Source: Leptotrichia buccalis C-1013-b (GTDB lineage: Bacteria; Fusobacteriota; Fusobacteriia; Fusobacteriales; Leptotrichiaceae). From it: a stretch of DNA of 64,000 nucleotides. The stretch spans positions 1,612,001-1,676,000 of the forward strand of contig NC_013192.1 in the NCBI RefSeq assembly GCF_000023905.1. The letters are read 5' to 3'. This document shows, in pieces, positions 17,723 to 26,926 of this stretch; positions within the stretch are counted from its first letter, which is position 1, and every line of letters starts with the position of its first letter. Made by a program: the position numbers and the translations under genes. A model generated the notes under the pieces. That model searched no databases. It saw only the letters and a list, made by a program, of their open reading frames with translations, and had not been told where the DNA came from.

Positions 17723-18514
17723 TTATTTTTCTTTTCCTAAAATTATATCAAATCTTTTTTCAATATTTTGAGGAAAATTTGTTACTTTTTTATATTTTTT
17801 TACCATTTTCTGTAAGGATATTAAATTAAAATCAACCTTTAATTCACTAAACATCTGAAATATTAATGTCTCATTTTTTAACAAAAAAGTTATTGAGGAA
17901 ATCATAGAAAACAAGTCATTAATTCCTATTTTATTTTTATAATCATTTTTCCCTATAAATTGATTTGGAAGAAAATTTTTAATATTCTTCAATTTCAAAT
18001 TGTTACCTTTAGCTCTATAGGTTATTACTTTTAAATTATGGGCAATTCTATTTCTAAACTTTCTTACGATAGTAATTGAATTTTTTAATAGTTCTACTAA
18101 TTCTTCATCTTTGAGTTGACTCGCATTATTACAATATTCTTTTGCTATCTCCAGCTTATCTTCTAATTTTAAAAAGGAATATAAATCAATAATGTCTGTA
18201 AAATTAACATTTTTAAATAATATCCAAGCTGGAATATGATTATGATATTTTTTATAATATTCTGTAGGATCATTTTTATACTTATTATCTGTTGCTACTG
18301 CCAAAATTGCTTTTAAGGTTTGATTTCTTTTTTCTCTTCTTTGAAAATTAATAGGCAAATAGTAGTTTTTTTCATTTAAATACTGTTCAATCGAAATTCC
18401 GTATTTCCTTGATATAAGGTATGCCATTTTTGTTTTAAATATATTTTCTACATAGACACTATACTTAAACAATGTATTTTGAATATTTTTATCTAATATT
18501 TTGAAAAGAAACAA
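17723..18514 (-). CDS. Abi_2/HEPN-family protein, C-terminal part of a split gene
   Basis: This 263-residue frame contains most of an Abi_2-type (AbiD/AbiF-like) abortive-infection protein. It has the helical core KYHNHIPAWILFKNVNFTDI and, near residue 155, FRNRIAHN, the R-x4-H HEPN ribonuclease motif. The frame opens with a TTG at 18514 and no ribosome-binding site, so it is not a convincing independent start. Read one base back at the T-run 18565-18560, it joins the preceding ORF seamlessly (reading ESFFEKDSEIFEENTDIIDL), giving about 333 residues, a normal family length. It is thus either a frameshifted gene or one expressed by frameshifting. Predicted role: an RNA-cutting phage-defence effector. 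Confidence 0.8.
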   Translation of the reverse strand: MFLFKILDKNIQNTLFKYSVYVENIFKTKMAYLISRKYGISIEQYLNEKNYYLPINFQRREKRNQTLKAILAVATDNKYKNDPTEYYKKYHNHIPAWILFKNVNFTDIIDLYSFLKLEDKLEIAKEYCNNASQLKDEELVELLKNSITIVRKFRNRIAHNLKVITYRAKGNNLKLKNIKNFLPNQFIGKNDYKNKIGINDLFSMISSITFLLKNETLIFQMFSELKVDFNLISLQKMVKKYKKVTNFPQNIEKRFDIILGKEK

Positions 18515-18516
18515 AT

Positions 18517-18723
18517 CTATAATATCTGTGTTTTCTTCAAATATTTCAGAATCTTTCTCAAAAAAGATTCTTTAGAACCATTAATCAAATTATAATATGA
18601 AATCGTACTTAAAAGTTCTAAAGCAAAATTTTCATTTTTTATATTTAGTTTATATTTATTTTTTAATATTTCTATTTGCTCTTTATAAGTTTTAAAAGGT
18701 TTATCATACACAATTTCTCCCAT
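18517..18723 (-). CDS. Abi_2-family protein, N-terminal part of a split gene
   Basis: A 68-codon ORF that begins MGEIVYDKPFKTYKEQIEIL, the classic Abi_2 N-terminus, and ends 15 codons after leaving the family pattern at a T6 run. The ATG at 18723 is chosen because GGAGGGG lies just upstream; the frame is open further up but overlaps the promoter (TTGACA 18840-18835). The in-frame end (RKILKYLKKTQIL) is unlike the family, whereas a -1 step restores it. The preceding codons spell T TTT TTG, a valid slippery heptamer. Confidence 0.75.
   Translation of the reverse strand: MGEIVYDKPFKTYKEQIEILKNKYKLNIKNENFALELLSTISYYNLINGSKESFLRKILKYLKKTQIL
18560..18566 (-). other. Slippery T-run / frameshift site in the Abi gene
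   Basis: On the minus strand the bases T TTT TTG in the zero frame fit the X XXY YYZ pattern for -1 ribosomal slippage. The same effect would come from a T6-to-T7 length change, so phase variation or a simple inactivating deletion are alternatives. Confidence 0.6.
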
Positions 18724-18811
18724 TTCCCCCTCCACAAAAAAATCCACTACGCATAATGGATTAGATAGTCCTGTAATAAAATTACATCTGACCAAGTTAT
18801 TTTCTATGCAT

Positions 18812-18840
18812 ATTATAGTATAGAATTTTTCAATTGTCAA
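18812..18840 (-). promoter_or_regulatory. Consensus promoter of the Abi gene
   Basis: Perfect minus-strand TTGACA (18840-18835), 17-base spacer and TATAAT (18817-18812). This is among the strongest promoters in the window, which speaks against long-standing gene decay. Confidence 0.85.
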
Positions 18841-18867
18841 TCATTTTTTTAATTAATTTTTTATAAT

Positions 18868-20841
18868 TTACAGTTCAATTAACAACTTCTTCAATTCATT
18901 CATTTTATCCCTCAATTTAATAGCTTCCTCAAAATTAAGCTCCTCAGCCAGTTTTTTAATCTGCTTATCAAGTTTCTTGATTTCCTTTTCAATATCTTTT
19001 TCACTCTTATACTGCTTGATTGCTTTGTTTGCTTCATTTTCTTTTTCAATTTCATAGTCTACGATTGACTCTGCAATTTCTCTTACAATTGATTTTGGAT
19101 TAATGTTGTTTTCCAAGTTGTATTTTTCCTGAACTTCACGCCGTCTGTTCACTTCATCAATGGCTTCCTGCATAGAGCCTGTTATTCTGTCAGCATATAG
19201 GATAACATGTCCTTCTACATTTCTTGCAGCACGTCCCATTGTCTGAATTAAAGATCTTCTGGAACGCAAATATCCTTCCTTGTCTGCTTCCAAAATTGCC
19301 ACTAATGAAACTTCTGGAATATCTAACCCTTCCCGCAGCAAGTTTATTCCAACTAGAACATCAAATTCTCCTTTTCTCAAACCTCTTATTATCTCTGTTC
19401 TTTCTAGCGTGTCGATGTCAGAATGCATATATTTTACTTTTATTCCATATTCCAAATAGTAATCTGTCAGTTCTTCTGCCATTTTTTTTGTCAAGGTTGT
19501 AACTAAAATCCGTTCTTTTCTTGCCGTTCTTGTTTTTATTTCATCCATCAAGTCATCAATTTGATTTTTTGTTTCACGAATGTCGATACTTGGTTCTACA
19601 ATTCCTGTTGGACGGACAAGCTGCTCTACAACTTCACCATTTGAATGTTCCAGCTCGTAATCGCTTGGAGTGGCTGAAATATATACAACTTGTGGGATTT
19701 TCCCAAAAAATTCCTCAAATTTCAACGGACGGTTATCATAAGCACTTGGAAGCCTGAATCCATTGTCAATTAAAGACTGCTTTCTTGCTCTATCTCCCTT
19801 ATACATCCCATTTATCTGCGGAACTGAAATGTGCGACTCATCCAGAAATACAACTAAATCCTCTGGAAAATAGTCAATTAACGTATCAGGTGCTTCTCCT
19901 TCACTCTTTCCTGTCAAATATCTAGAATAGTTTTCCACACCTTTACAATAACCAATTTCCTCAATCATTTCCAAATCATACTTTGTTCTTTGCTCAATTC
20001 TCTGTGCTTCCAGTAGTTTTCCCTCTTTCTGGAAAAAATTCACTCTTTCTTCCATTTCCTTTTTTATTGACTCAAACATCACTTTTGTATCTTCATTTGT
20101 CAAATAGTGAGTTGCAGGCATTATTGTGATTCTTTTTATATTTCTAATTTTCTGTCCAGTAAGCGTATTAATCTCTGAAATGCTTTCCAAATCATCTCCA
20201 AAAAATTCAAAACGGTATCCTGTATCCTGATAAGATGGATGTAAATCAAGAATATCACCTTTCACACGGAATTTTCCACGTTCAAATGCAATGTCATTTC
20301 TCTCATATCTAAGTGAAATCAGCCTTTTTATAAGCTCATTTCTTTCAAATCCTGTTTCCACATCAATCGGAATCGATCTCTTTTTATATGCCTCTGGCGA
20401 CCCCAATCCATAAATTGCCGAAACCGAAGCCACAATAATAACATCTCTTCTGTTCAAAAGTGCCGCTGTTGCCGCATGCCGCAATTTATCAATCTCATCA
20501 TTAATTGAAGAGTCCTTTTCAATATACGTATCAGTTTGCATAATATACGCTTCAGGCTGGTAATAATCATAATAAGACACAAAATATTCAACAGCATTTT
20601 CAGGAAAAAACTGTTTATATTCATTATAAAGCTGTGCTGCAAGTGTTTTATTCGGTGCCATTATCAAAGCTGGACGATTTATTTTTTCAATAACATTCGC
20701 AACTGTAAATGTCTTTCCCGAACCCGTAACCCCAAGCAAAATCTGATCTGTAATACCATCTTCCAAGTTTTCCACAATTTTTTGGATAGCCTGAGGCTGA
20801 TCTCCAGTTGGCTGAAATTTTGAATGTATCTTAAAATCCAT
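18868..20841 (-). CDS. uvrB: Excinuclease ABC subunit B (UvrB)
   Basis: A 657-residue nucleotide-excision repair helicase that loads damaged DNA with UvrA and guides UvrC. From the ATG at 20841, chosen for the GGAGG upstream, it starts MDFKIHSKFQPTGDQPQAI; Walker A GVTGSGKT is at 37-44, the beta-hairpin region YYDYYQPEAYI follows, then FLDESHIS, helicase motifs LVTTLTKKMAEELTDY and GINLLREGLDIPEVSLV, and a C-terminal UVR motif with EEAIKLRDKM for UvrC contact. It stands alone, with a MITE-like element upstream. Confidence 0.98.
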   Translation of the reverse strand: MDFKIHSKFQPTGDQPQAIQKIVENLEDGITDQILLGVTGSGKTFTVANVIEKINRPALIMAPNKTLAAQLYNEYKQFFPENAVEYFVSYYDYYQPEAYIMQTDTYIEKDSSINDEIDKLRHAATAALLNRRDVIIVASVSAIYGLGSPEAYKKRSIPIDVETGFERNELIKRLISLRYERNDIAFERGKFRVKGDILDLHPSYQDTGYRFEFFGDDLESISEINTLTGQKIRNIKRITIMPATHYLTNEDTKVMFESIKKEMEERVNFFQKEGKLLEAQRIEQRTKYDLEMIEEIGYCKGVENYSRYLTGKSEGEAPDTLIDYFPEDLVVFLDESHISVPQINGMYKGDRARKQSLIDNGFRLPSAYDNRPLKFEEFFGKIPQVVYISATPSDYELEHSNGEVVEQLVRPTGIVEPSIDIRETKNQIDDLMDEIKTRTARKERILVTTLTKKMAEELTDYYLEYGIKVKYMHSDIDTLERTEIIRGLRKGEFDVLVGINLLREGLDIPEVSLVAILEADKEGYLRSRRSLIQTMGRAARNVEGHVILYADRITGSMQEAIDEVNRRREVQEKYNLENNINPKSIVREIAESIVDYEIEKENEANKAIKQYKSEKDIEKEIKKLDKQIKKLAEELNFEEAIKLRDKMNELKKLLIEL

Positions 20842-21168
20842 CTCTATTTTTCCTCCTTTCAATACAAACCTTTTGGTTATTTATAAAAGTTTATAAACTT
20901 TCAAATAATACAATTTTTCATTTTTGATTTTTTTATTTTTTATTATTTTCTGACAAACCCCTGCTATAGTAATACTAACCCCCATTTAAATAACGAATTT
21001 ATTACAATCTTTTCTAACAAAGGATAAAAAACAATTTAGTTGAATGATTATGAATTAGCTATCAAACAACCTTATTATAAAAATTTATTCCTATTTTTAA
21101 ATAGGGTTTAATATAAAGATTGTTATTATTCAATTTTTATAATTATTTAATATAACCTAAAAATAAAA
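20842..21168. other. Intergenic region between uvrB and era
   Basis: A 327-base gene-free stretch. It holds the uvrB ribosome-binding site and a MITE-like element at 20972-21114 related to the one at 42507-42846. The remainder is AT-rich with no other feature I can support. Confidence 0.6.
20972..21114. mobile_element. MITE-like element, family 1, short copy
   Basis: The ends ATACTAACCCCCATTTAAA and TTTAAATAGGGTTTAATAT are inverted repeats matching at 16 of 19 positions. Its first half matches the right end of the 42507-42846 element for over 50 bases with few changes, and its second half matches the inverted left end of that element similarly. It carries no ORF, so it would need a transposase from elsewhere. 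Confidence 0.75.
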
Positions 21169-22050
21169 TTATTTCCCATAACCCATTTCATCAAGAAATT
21201 TCTTATTCTTTCTCCATTTTTTCTTAACTTTTACCCACAATTTTAAATTAACCTTCAAATCAATTAAATGCTCAATCTCACGTCTAGCCTCTATCCCAAT
21301 TTTCTTAAGCATAGTTCCATCTTTTCCAATAATAATTCCTTTTTGGCTATCTCTTTCAACATAAATATTTATATCATATTTCCTAATCGCAGGCTTTGTT
21401 TCCACATTAATGATTTCCACAGCCACGCTATGTGGAATTTCATCTTTTGTATGATGTAAAATTTTCTCTCTGACTGTTTCCACAACGATTTTATTTACTG
21501 GTAAATCTGTATAATAATCTTCTGGATAAAACCACACATCATTTGACAAATATTTCTCAGCAACTTCAAATATCTTATGAATCCCAATCGCATATTCCGC
21601 CGTAAGAGTTATTATTTCATCAAACTCTCCCAATTTTTCACGAATTTCCTTTTTCTTCTCCTCAATTTCCTCATCCGTCATTCTATCAATTTTATTAATA
21701 ACAAGTACAATTGGTGTATTTACACTTCGCACATTTTCATTAACGAACATATCCCCAGTTGAAATTTCCTGCGTCCCATCCAGCATAAACATTATCAAAT
21801 CCACATTTTCAAGTGCCTCTAACGCTACATTAGTCATATGTTCCCCAAGTAAATGTTTTGGTTTGTGAATCCCTGGCGTATCTACAAATATAAACTGACT
21901 TTCTCCAATATTTACAATCCCTTTTATCTGATCCCTAGTCGTCCCAGCCTTATCAGACACAATCGCAACTTTTTCTTTCACAAGCTTATTCATAAGCGTG
22001 GACTTCCCAACATTTGGACGTCCAACAATTGTTATAAATCCTGACTTCAT
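21169..22050 (-). CDS. era: GTPase Era
   Basis: A 293-residue ribosome-assembly GTPase that binds the 3' end of 16S rRNA. It has G1 GRPNVGKS (10-17), the switch TTRDQIKG, G3 DTPGIHKPKH, G4 NKID and a C-terminal KH domain with IIIGKDGTMLKKIG. Length and order are standard. GGAG lies 5 bases before the ATG. It is separated from the YjdM-like gene upstream by only 20 bases and probably shares its transcript. Confidence 0.97.
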   Translation of the reverse strand: MKSGFITIVGRPNVGKSTLMNKLVKEKVAIVSDKAGTTRDQIKGIVNIGESQFIFVDTPGIHKPKHLLGEHMTNVALEALENVDLIMFMLDGTQEISTGDMFVNENVRSVNTPIVLVINKIDRMTDEEIEEKKKEIREKLGEFDEIITLTAEYAIGIHKIFEVAEKYLSNDVWFYPEDYYTDLPVNKIVVETVREKILHHTKDEIPHSVAVEIINVETKPAIRKYDINIYVERDSQKGIIIGKDGTMLKKIGIEARREIEHLIDLKVNLKLWVKVKKKWRKNKKFLDEMGYGK

Positions 22051-22070
22051 TCTTTCTCCAATTCTGTTTT

Positions 22071-22406
22071 TTATATTTTTTTTACAAATTCCGATTTCAG
22101 TTTCATCGCTCCAAAACCATCTATTTTACAGTCGATATTATGAATCCCATCGTCAATTAATCTTATATTTTTAACTTTTGTTCCTCTCTTCAAGTCTGAT
22201 GATGCACCTTTTACTTTCAAATCCTTAATAATTGTAACACTGTCCCCATCCTGCAAAATATTTCCGTTTGAATCTTTTACAACATTTTCCTCACTGCTTT
22301 CTTCTCCATTTTCAGCCCATTCGTAAAAACATTCTGGACAGACTAACATATTTCCATCCTCATAAACATATTCTGATCCACATTTTGGACAATTTGGTAA
22401 ACTCAT
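22071..22406 (-). CDS. YjdM/PhnA-family zinc-ribbon protein
   Basis: A 111-residue protein with an N-terminal zinc ribbon, [16 protein letters not shown] then [10 protein letters not shown] (four cysteines), and a C-terminal SH3-like domain ([20 protein letters not shown] and [20 protein letters not shown]). This is the YjdM type, once called PhnA; the old link to phosphonate use is not supported by mechanism. It is immediately upstream of era, but no functional tie is known. Confidence 0.9.
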   Translation of the reverse strand: MSLPNCPKCGSEYVYEDGNMLVCPECFYEWAENGEESSEENVVKDSNGNILQDGDSVTIIKDLKVKGASSDLKRGTKVKNIRLIDDGIHNIDCKIDGFGAMKLKSEFVKKI

Positions 22407-22539
22407 ATTCTATCTTCCTTTCAAATTTTATTATTTTTTTATCATATCATTATACCACGAAACAGTAACTTATAAAATATGTTTATTATCACAATTTTCA
22501 TTTATATTATTAACGGTATTCTAAAATCAATCTCCAAAA

Positions 22540-24153
22540 TTATTTTATTGTTTCAGTATTAAAGGAGCTTGAGTACGTATCGATTTTTGCAGTAAACAAG
22601 GGCATTACAAAAAATGTTATAAAAAATAACATTCCATAATATGCAAAAACCGTCCATAATGGTGCTTTTCCATTAATATTCATCTGTAAAAGCGGAATTT
22701 TGCTTCCAGCATAAATAAATCCTTCAAAAGCCTTAAAAATAATTTCGGTAATAAAAACTACTATTCCATTGAATAAAGATAATTTAAAAATATTTAAAAG
22801 CACTGCAAAAAATAAACATTGTATAACAACCGTCCCAACTGGAATTCCCACAATGTTTAGTAAAAACGAAAATAATGGTAATTTTTCAAAGTAATACAAA
22901 AATAGAGGAATACTCGTAATTTGTATTGTTAAACTCAAAAATATCAAATCTACAGTATTTCTCAAAACCTCGTTTTTTATTTTATCCAAAATTTTTTCCT
23001 GATAAAATTTCTTAAATTCAGGATTTACAAAGATTATCGCTACAACTGCGGCATAGGAAAGCTGCATTGAAATATCAAAAAGTGAATAGGGATTTAACAC
23101 AATTATGACAATAAACGACACTAGCAGAGATTTTTTACTTTCCTCCTGCTCAAAAAGGATTCTTGCTAAAATCATCATCGCTCCCATAATATAGGCACGT
23201 AAAATTCCTGGCGAGAATCCAATTAATGCACAGTAAAAAGTGAGTGCAACAAGTGCCATCAAATACTTAAACCTGTACCCTAGCGACAGCCCATCCAAAA
23301 TTTTCACAATTCCAATAACAACTAGACTTATATGAGTCCCAGAAATTACAATTAAATGAGCCAGTCCCGTGTATTTAAACTTATCCTTCATATCCTTAGA
23401 AACCTCCGCCTTTTCCCCCAGAACCGCAGCACGTGAAAAAGCATACAAATTTTCTTCAGTTATAAACAAATTATCAAAAATCTCCAAAATATATTTACGG
23501 ACTCCATTTAATCGTGATTCTTTATATCCCAGCAGTTTCCCTTCAATCTTAATATTGCCATTTTTATTTACAGCTTTCCTAATTTTGTACCGCATAAGGT
23601 AAAATCCGTATTCAAGCCCCTTCTTATTCTCAATGCTCGCCTGGTTTTTCAAATATTTGTTATTAACCTTCAAGACACTTCCACGATTTCCATCAATTTT
23701 CACATAAAGTGTCTTTTCTCCAGAAAGTTCTCCCTTAAAAGTAACAAAATTAAGATAAAACACAAACAAAAAAATCCCTGCCAAAATCAAAATTCCCAAT
23801 TGCCAAGTTCTTTTCACTTCTTCAATTCCTATTTCCATATTAAAAAATTTTACTAAATTTTGTTTTCTGCGTGAAAGTTCGGATTTTATATACTTTTTCC
23901 TAGTCTCTTTCTCCCTCAATTTTTTCATTTCCAGAATATATTTATCAAATTCCTTATTTTCAAATTTAGTTACATTTTCTTGAGTTTCATTGCTTCCACT
24001 ATTTTTACTTATTTTTGTATTCTCATATTTTTTAAAATCTTCTTTTCTATCTGATTTTTTTACAATTTTACGAAATCTTATATTCTCAAAATCTCTTTTT
24101 TTATTATTTTGTCCAGTTGTTGTATTATTCTCAACATTTCCCCCATTTTTCAT
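22540..24153 (-). CDS. ComEC/Rec2-family protein lacking the C-terminal nuclease-like domain
   Basis: A 537-residue membrane protein of the DNA-uptake channel family. A long charged N-terminus (about 1-100, many K, E, N) precedes a first membrane span and a soluble OB-like section; the competence core follows with GLAHLIVISGTHISLVVIGI, LIGFSPGILRAYIMGAMMIL and several further spans. The chain ends soon after the last span, so the metallo-beta-lactamase-like domain of full-length ComEC (usually about 750 residues) is absent. The ATG directly follows the stop of the pseudopilin gene, indicating coupled translation and supporting a role in transformation. Confidence 0.85.
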   Translation of the reverse strand: MKNGGNVENNTTTGQNNKKRDFENIRFRKIVKKSDRKEDFKKYENTKISKNSGSNETQENVTKFENKEFDKYILEMKKLREKETRKKYIKSELSRRKQNLVKFFNMEIGIEEVKRTWQLGILILAGIFLFVFYLNFVTFKGELSGEKTLYVKIDGNRGSVLKVNNKYLKNQASIENKKGLEYGFYLMRYKIRKAVNKNGNIKIEGKLLGYKESRLNGVRKYILEIFDNLFITEENLYAFSRAAVLGEKAEVSKDMKDKFKYTGLAHLIVISGTHISLVVIGIVKILDGLSLGYRFKYLMALVALTFYCALIGFSPGILRAYIMGAMMILARILFEQEESKKSLLVSFIVIIVLNPYSLFDISMQLSYAAVVAIIFVNPEFKKFYQEKILDKIKNEVLRNTVDLIFLSLTIQITSIPLFLYYFEKLPLFSFLLNIVGIPVGTVVIQCLFFAVLLNIFKLSLFNGIVVFITEIIFKAFEGFIYAGSKIPLLQMNINGKAPLWTVFAYYGMLFFITFFVMPLFTAKIDTYSSSFNTETIK

Positions 24154-24699
24154 CTAAATTTCCTCCTCCCACAAGTTAGCCTTTGAATAATCATCCGAAA
24201 GATTAATCGGCTTTTTAGCCCTGTAAATACTTATAATCGGATATTTCGCCGCATTTATTGTGTTTGTAGAAATCCTGTAATAAATTTTTTCTCCCTTTTT
24301 ATCCAGCAAATAAACGGAAAATCCTTTTTCAAAATTCCCTTCATTTGTGGTACGTCTTCTAAAATCAGCATTTTTATTAGAATTATTTGTCATATAAGAT
24401 AAGTTTTGGGAAATCTCCATTTTATCTATAATATCCTTTTTCCCATTTTTTTCATCCAAAAAATAGGCCCTCTTTTCAGATATTTTAAAATCCAGTACAT
24501 ATTCCTTCCTGTTGTGCTGTGCATACTGCTGAATTTTTCTGATAAACTGGCTAATATTCCTCTTTTGAATTGCGAACTCCTGATTTTGCCTCTGTTTCTG
24601 TAAATTCACAGAAACCACTATAAACAAAATCGCCATAATTGAAATGTATAACAAAACCTCAATGAGCGTAAACCCATTGTTATTTCCCTTTATTCTCAT
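24154..24699 (-). CDS. Type IV pilin-like pseudopilin with prepilin leader
   Basis: A 181-residue protein with a class III signal: MRIKGNNNGFTLIEVLLY, then a hydrophobic helix (ISIMAILFIVVSVNL). Prepilin peptidase would cut between the glycine and phenylalanine and methylate the Phe. The rest is a soluble domain with one predicted globular head and no cysteines in a ComGC-like pattern. GGGGGAG lies before the ATG. Its stop abuts the start of the ComEC-like gene, so it is most likely part of a DNA-uptake or secretion pseudopilus rather than a main pilin. Confidence 0.88.
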   Translation of the reverse strand: MRIKGNNNGFTLIEVLLYISIMAILFIVVSVNLQKQRQNQEFAIQKRNISQFIRKIQQYAQHNRKEYVLDFKISEKRAYFLDEKNGKKDIIDKMEISQNLSYMTNNSNKNADFRRRTTNEGNFEKGFSVYLLDKKGEKIYYRISTNTINAAKYPIISIYRAKKPINLSDDYSKANLWEEEI

Positions 24700-24796
24700 T
24701 TTCTCCCCCTTTAAAAAACTATTTTTATATAATTTTTAATTTCAAATTAATATTATTATACAACATTTTCTGAAAAAATCAAATATTTTTTACAAA

Positions 24797-24835
24797 TAAA
24801 AAAATTCCCTACTTAATAAACAAGGAATTTTTTTC
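24797..24835. terminator. Bidirectional intrinsic terminator
   Basis: AAAAAAATTCC (24798-24808) pairs with GGAATTTTTTT (24824-24834), giving T-tracts on both strands. It ends the transcript of the DUF4125 cassette's last gene or isolates the pseudopilin gene. Confidence 0.75.
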
Positions 24836-24954
24836 GCAGTTTTTTACTCGTTTGAATTTTGTTTTATTTACACTCTAATCTAAACATAAAAACTTAAAAA
24901 ATTAATTTTTACTTTTTGTTTCACTTGATTTGACAATAAATCTAATTCGCAATT

Positions 24955-25326
24955 TTAATCATATAAATAGAAATCCATTATTTGTAATAGTTCCCTAGAA
25001 TTATCATCTATACTTTCATTCGCTAATACATCCTTTATTTCCTCTTGCAATTTCATTCTTTCATTTTTAAATTCTTCCTTTCTTTCGGCATCATAAGCCA
25101 TATTTGCCATTCTTCCTATTGCTGAAAATCCGAAAGTAAAATAATTAAAAATTGTTATAAATCGTTTTTTCTTTTTAGTTCTTTTAAATTTCATATATTT
25201 TTTATCAATTGAACTTATATCTAGATTTTCTTGTTTTGCTGATTCAAAAAACTTTTCTAGCCTGCCTACACTATTTCTTGAAAACAACTCTAATCCACGT
25301 TCTATTAATTCCTTTACTTTTACCAT
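24955..25326 (-). CDS. Hypothetical protein, 123 aa
   Basis: I do not recognise this protein. It is mostly helical and charged (MVKVKELIERGLELFSRN at the start), with one moderately hydrophobic stretch in the middle (FNYFTFGFSAIGRMANMAY) that could contact or enter the membrane, flanked by a very basic patch (FKRTKKKKRF). The C-terminus is acidic and ends DFYLYD. It is the last gene in a same-strand series after the TPR, DUF4037 and DUF4125 genes, 24 bases downstream of the last. AAGGGA precedes the ATG. Confidence 0.7.
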   Translation of the reverse strand: MVKVKELIERGLELFSRNSVGRLEKFFESAKQENLDISSIDKKYMKFKRTKKKKRFITIFNYFTFGFSAIGRMANMAYDAERKEEFKNERMKLQEEIKDVLANESIDDNSRELLQIMDFYLYD

Positions 25327-25350
25327 TTATCTTCCCTTCAATTTATAAAT

Positions 25351-25974
25351 TTACAAACTTTTCTCTGCTTCATCAATCGTCTTATATCCTTTTTCCAGTA
25401 CAATATTTTCCAAATTATTTTCTGCCAAGTTTACATTATTTGTAACACAACTTTGGATATACTCGTAATATAATTTCAATGTTTTTACTGAATATGACGA
25501 TAATTCTCCCTTCAAATAAGTTTCAATTGAAGTATAGTTTGGAGTGTCATATTTTGAGTATAAGGGACGCCCTTTTGAAGTAACTTTTGGATATTTTTTT
25601 ATTATTTCTTCTTCCCAATGCAAATAAATTTCTACTATTTTTTGTACCAGCTCTTCTTTTGCTGGCGAGATTTCAGGCAAATAATCCTTGATTATCTCGT
25701 ATTCTTTTGGAACGCTGTATTTCATCATTCTGGCATATTTGTCCTGAACAATGTTTTCTCCACGATGTTTTGCCAAAATCAAGTCTTCCAGATAACTTTC
25801 CAGAATTTCATCAGGCAATGTTTCCCATTGGCTTCTCCTCATAATTTCAAATTCCTGTGGATTATCCTGACATTCTGCTCTTCCTTCCGTATGGTGAACA
25901 TTTTGAAAAAATTCCCATTCCCTTTTCAAAATTTGCCGAATAAAACTTTCTTTTTTACTAATTTCTCTTTCCAT
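25351..25974 (-). CDS. DUF4125-family protein
   Basis: A 207-residue protein from the ATG at 25974, preferred because AGGAGAA lies within the longer frame just ahead of it. It has the DUF4125 opening KKESFIRQILKREWEFFQNV followed by GGRAECQDNPQEFEIMRRSQ-like sequence (here HTEGRAECQDN) and WETLPDEILESYLEDL. The conserved Cys, Asp and His residues hint at an enzyme, but no function is known. It forms a same-strand set with the DUF4037 and TPR genes, a neighbourhood I recall in other anaerobes. Confidence 0.85.
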   Translation of the reverse strand: MEREISKKESFIRQILKREWEFFQNVHHTEGRAECQDNPQEFEIMRRSQWETLPDEILESYLEDLILAKHRGENIVQDKYARMMKYSVPKEYEIIKDYLPEISPAKEELVQKIVEIYLHWEEEIIKKYPKVTSKGRPLYSKYDTPNYTSIETYLKGELSSYSVKTLKLYYEYIQSCVTNNVNLAENNLENIVLEKGYKTIDEAEKSL

Positions 25975-26032
25975 TTTTAATTCTCCTATTTTAAAATCCA
26001 ATATTCTTTAATTTTGTTAATTGTTTTTTATT

Positions 26033-26926
26033 TTAATCCATCGCAGGATTCCAGTTTCTTAATTTTTCATCTTCAATTTTATTTTGCACAAAAGGCCCAT
26101 AATCCTGTAAAAAGTCGCTTGTTAATTGTCTTGGAACAATATCTTGATTTTTCATTTCCGAAATTACATCGGCACTTATTTCTTCAATAATTTGAAATTT
26201 TCGATTAATCGCACCAGTTGGCAATTTTACTAGTTCTTCAATTAGAAAATAAGTTTTTTCGCCTAAAATTTTCAAATCTTTTAAGGCTTTTGGCATCCAT
26301 TTGTAAAAAAGTTTATATTTTTTATTTAATAAAAAAATCATATGTATCGCCTCATTGATAAATTCCGTTTCTGCCAGCCTTGCTGCTACAATTTCATTCC
26401 TTTTCATGCACCGTAAATAGTTATATTGCCCAGATTGTGCCATTTTCATACATCTTGTAGCAATTTTGTTAAGCCGTATATCTTCTGGAAAATATTTTTT
26501 CAAATCATTTCTAATTTTTGTAAATTGTCCTGAATTATCCATAAAAATCTCTCCATTAACCGCTGTTGCTAATAATTCTTCTGGAATTAACCGCCAATCA
26601 TACAAATTCTCAGGTGCTTTCACATCTCCCAAAAATTTGAAAAACCAGTCTTCCATATTAAGGACACCACGCCGTCCATCCCCAAATTCGCTCACATTCA
26701 ATGCTTTAAATCCCAAAAACTCCTTTGGCAATTCATTCAGCTTTTTTTGTAAAGCAACTCCATATTTCTCATAATCTTCCGAACTTAGCCAAATACAGCA
26801 GGACGGCCCAAAATCATGATCCTGCGAAATTTCATCATCGAACCCAAAACACTCGGAACCTTCTCCCGCAAGTCCAGCCGCCATTTTTTCAAAAACTTCT
26901 GGAAATTCACTTTTTATAACTGGCAA
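26033..26926 (-). CDS. DUF4037 nucleotidyltransferase-like protein (start obscured)
   Basis: At least 297 residues with the DUF4037 pattern: GLAGEGSECFGFDDEISQDHDFGPSCC resembles a nucleotidyltransferase site with paired acidic residues, followed by a helical C-terminal part. The frame given starts at TTG, but homologous-looking sequence (KGLELSKKYFEEVYLP) continues upstream in the same frame to about 26970 with no normal start codon. The well-placed ATG at 26987 (behind AAGGAG) is out of frame by one base across an A-rich tract. So it may have a one-base frameshift near 26964-26973 or a rare ATT start (26983). Substrate unknown. Confidence 0.75.
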   Translation of the reverse strand: MPVIKSEFPEVFEKMAAGLAGEGSECFGFDDEISQDHDFGPSCCIWLSSEDYEKYGVALQKKLNELPKEFLGFKALNVSEFGDGRRGVLNMEDWFFKFLGDVKAPENLYDWRLIPEELLATAVNGEIFMDNSGQFTKIRNDLKKYFPEDIRLNKIATRCMKMAQSGQYNYLRCMKRNEIVAARLAETEFINEAIHMIFLLNKKYKLFYKWMPKALKDLKILGEKTYFLIEELVKLPTGAINRKFQIIEEISADVISEMKNQDIVPRQLTSDFLQDYGPFVQNKIEDEKLRNWNPAMD

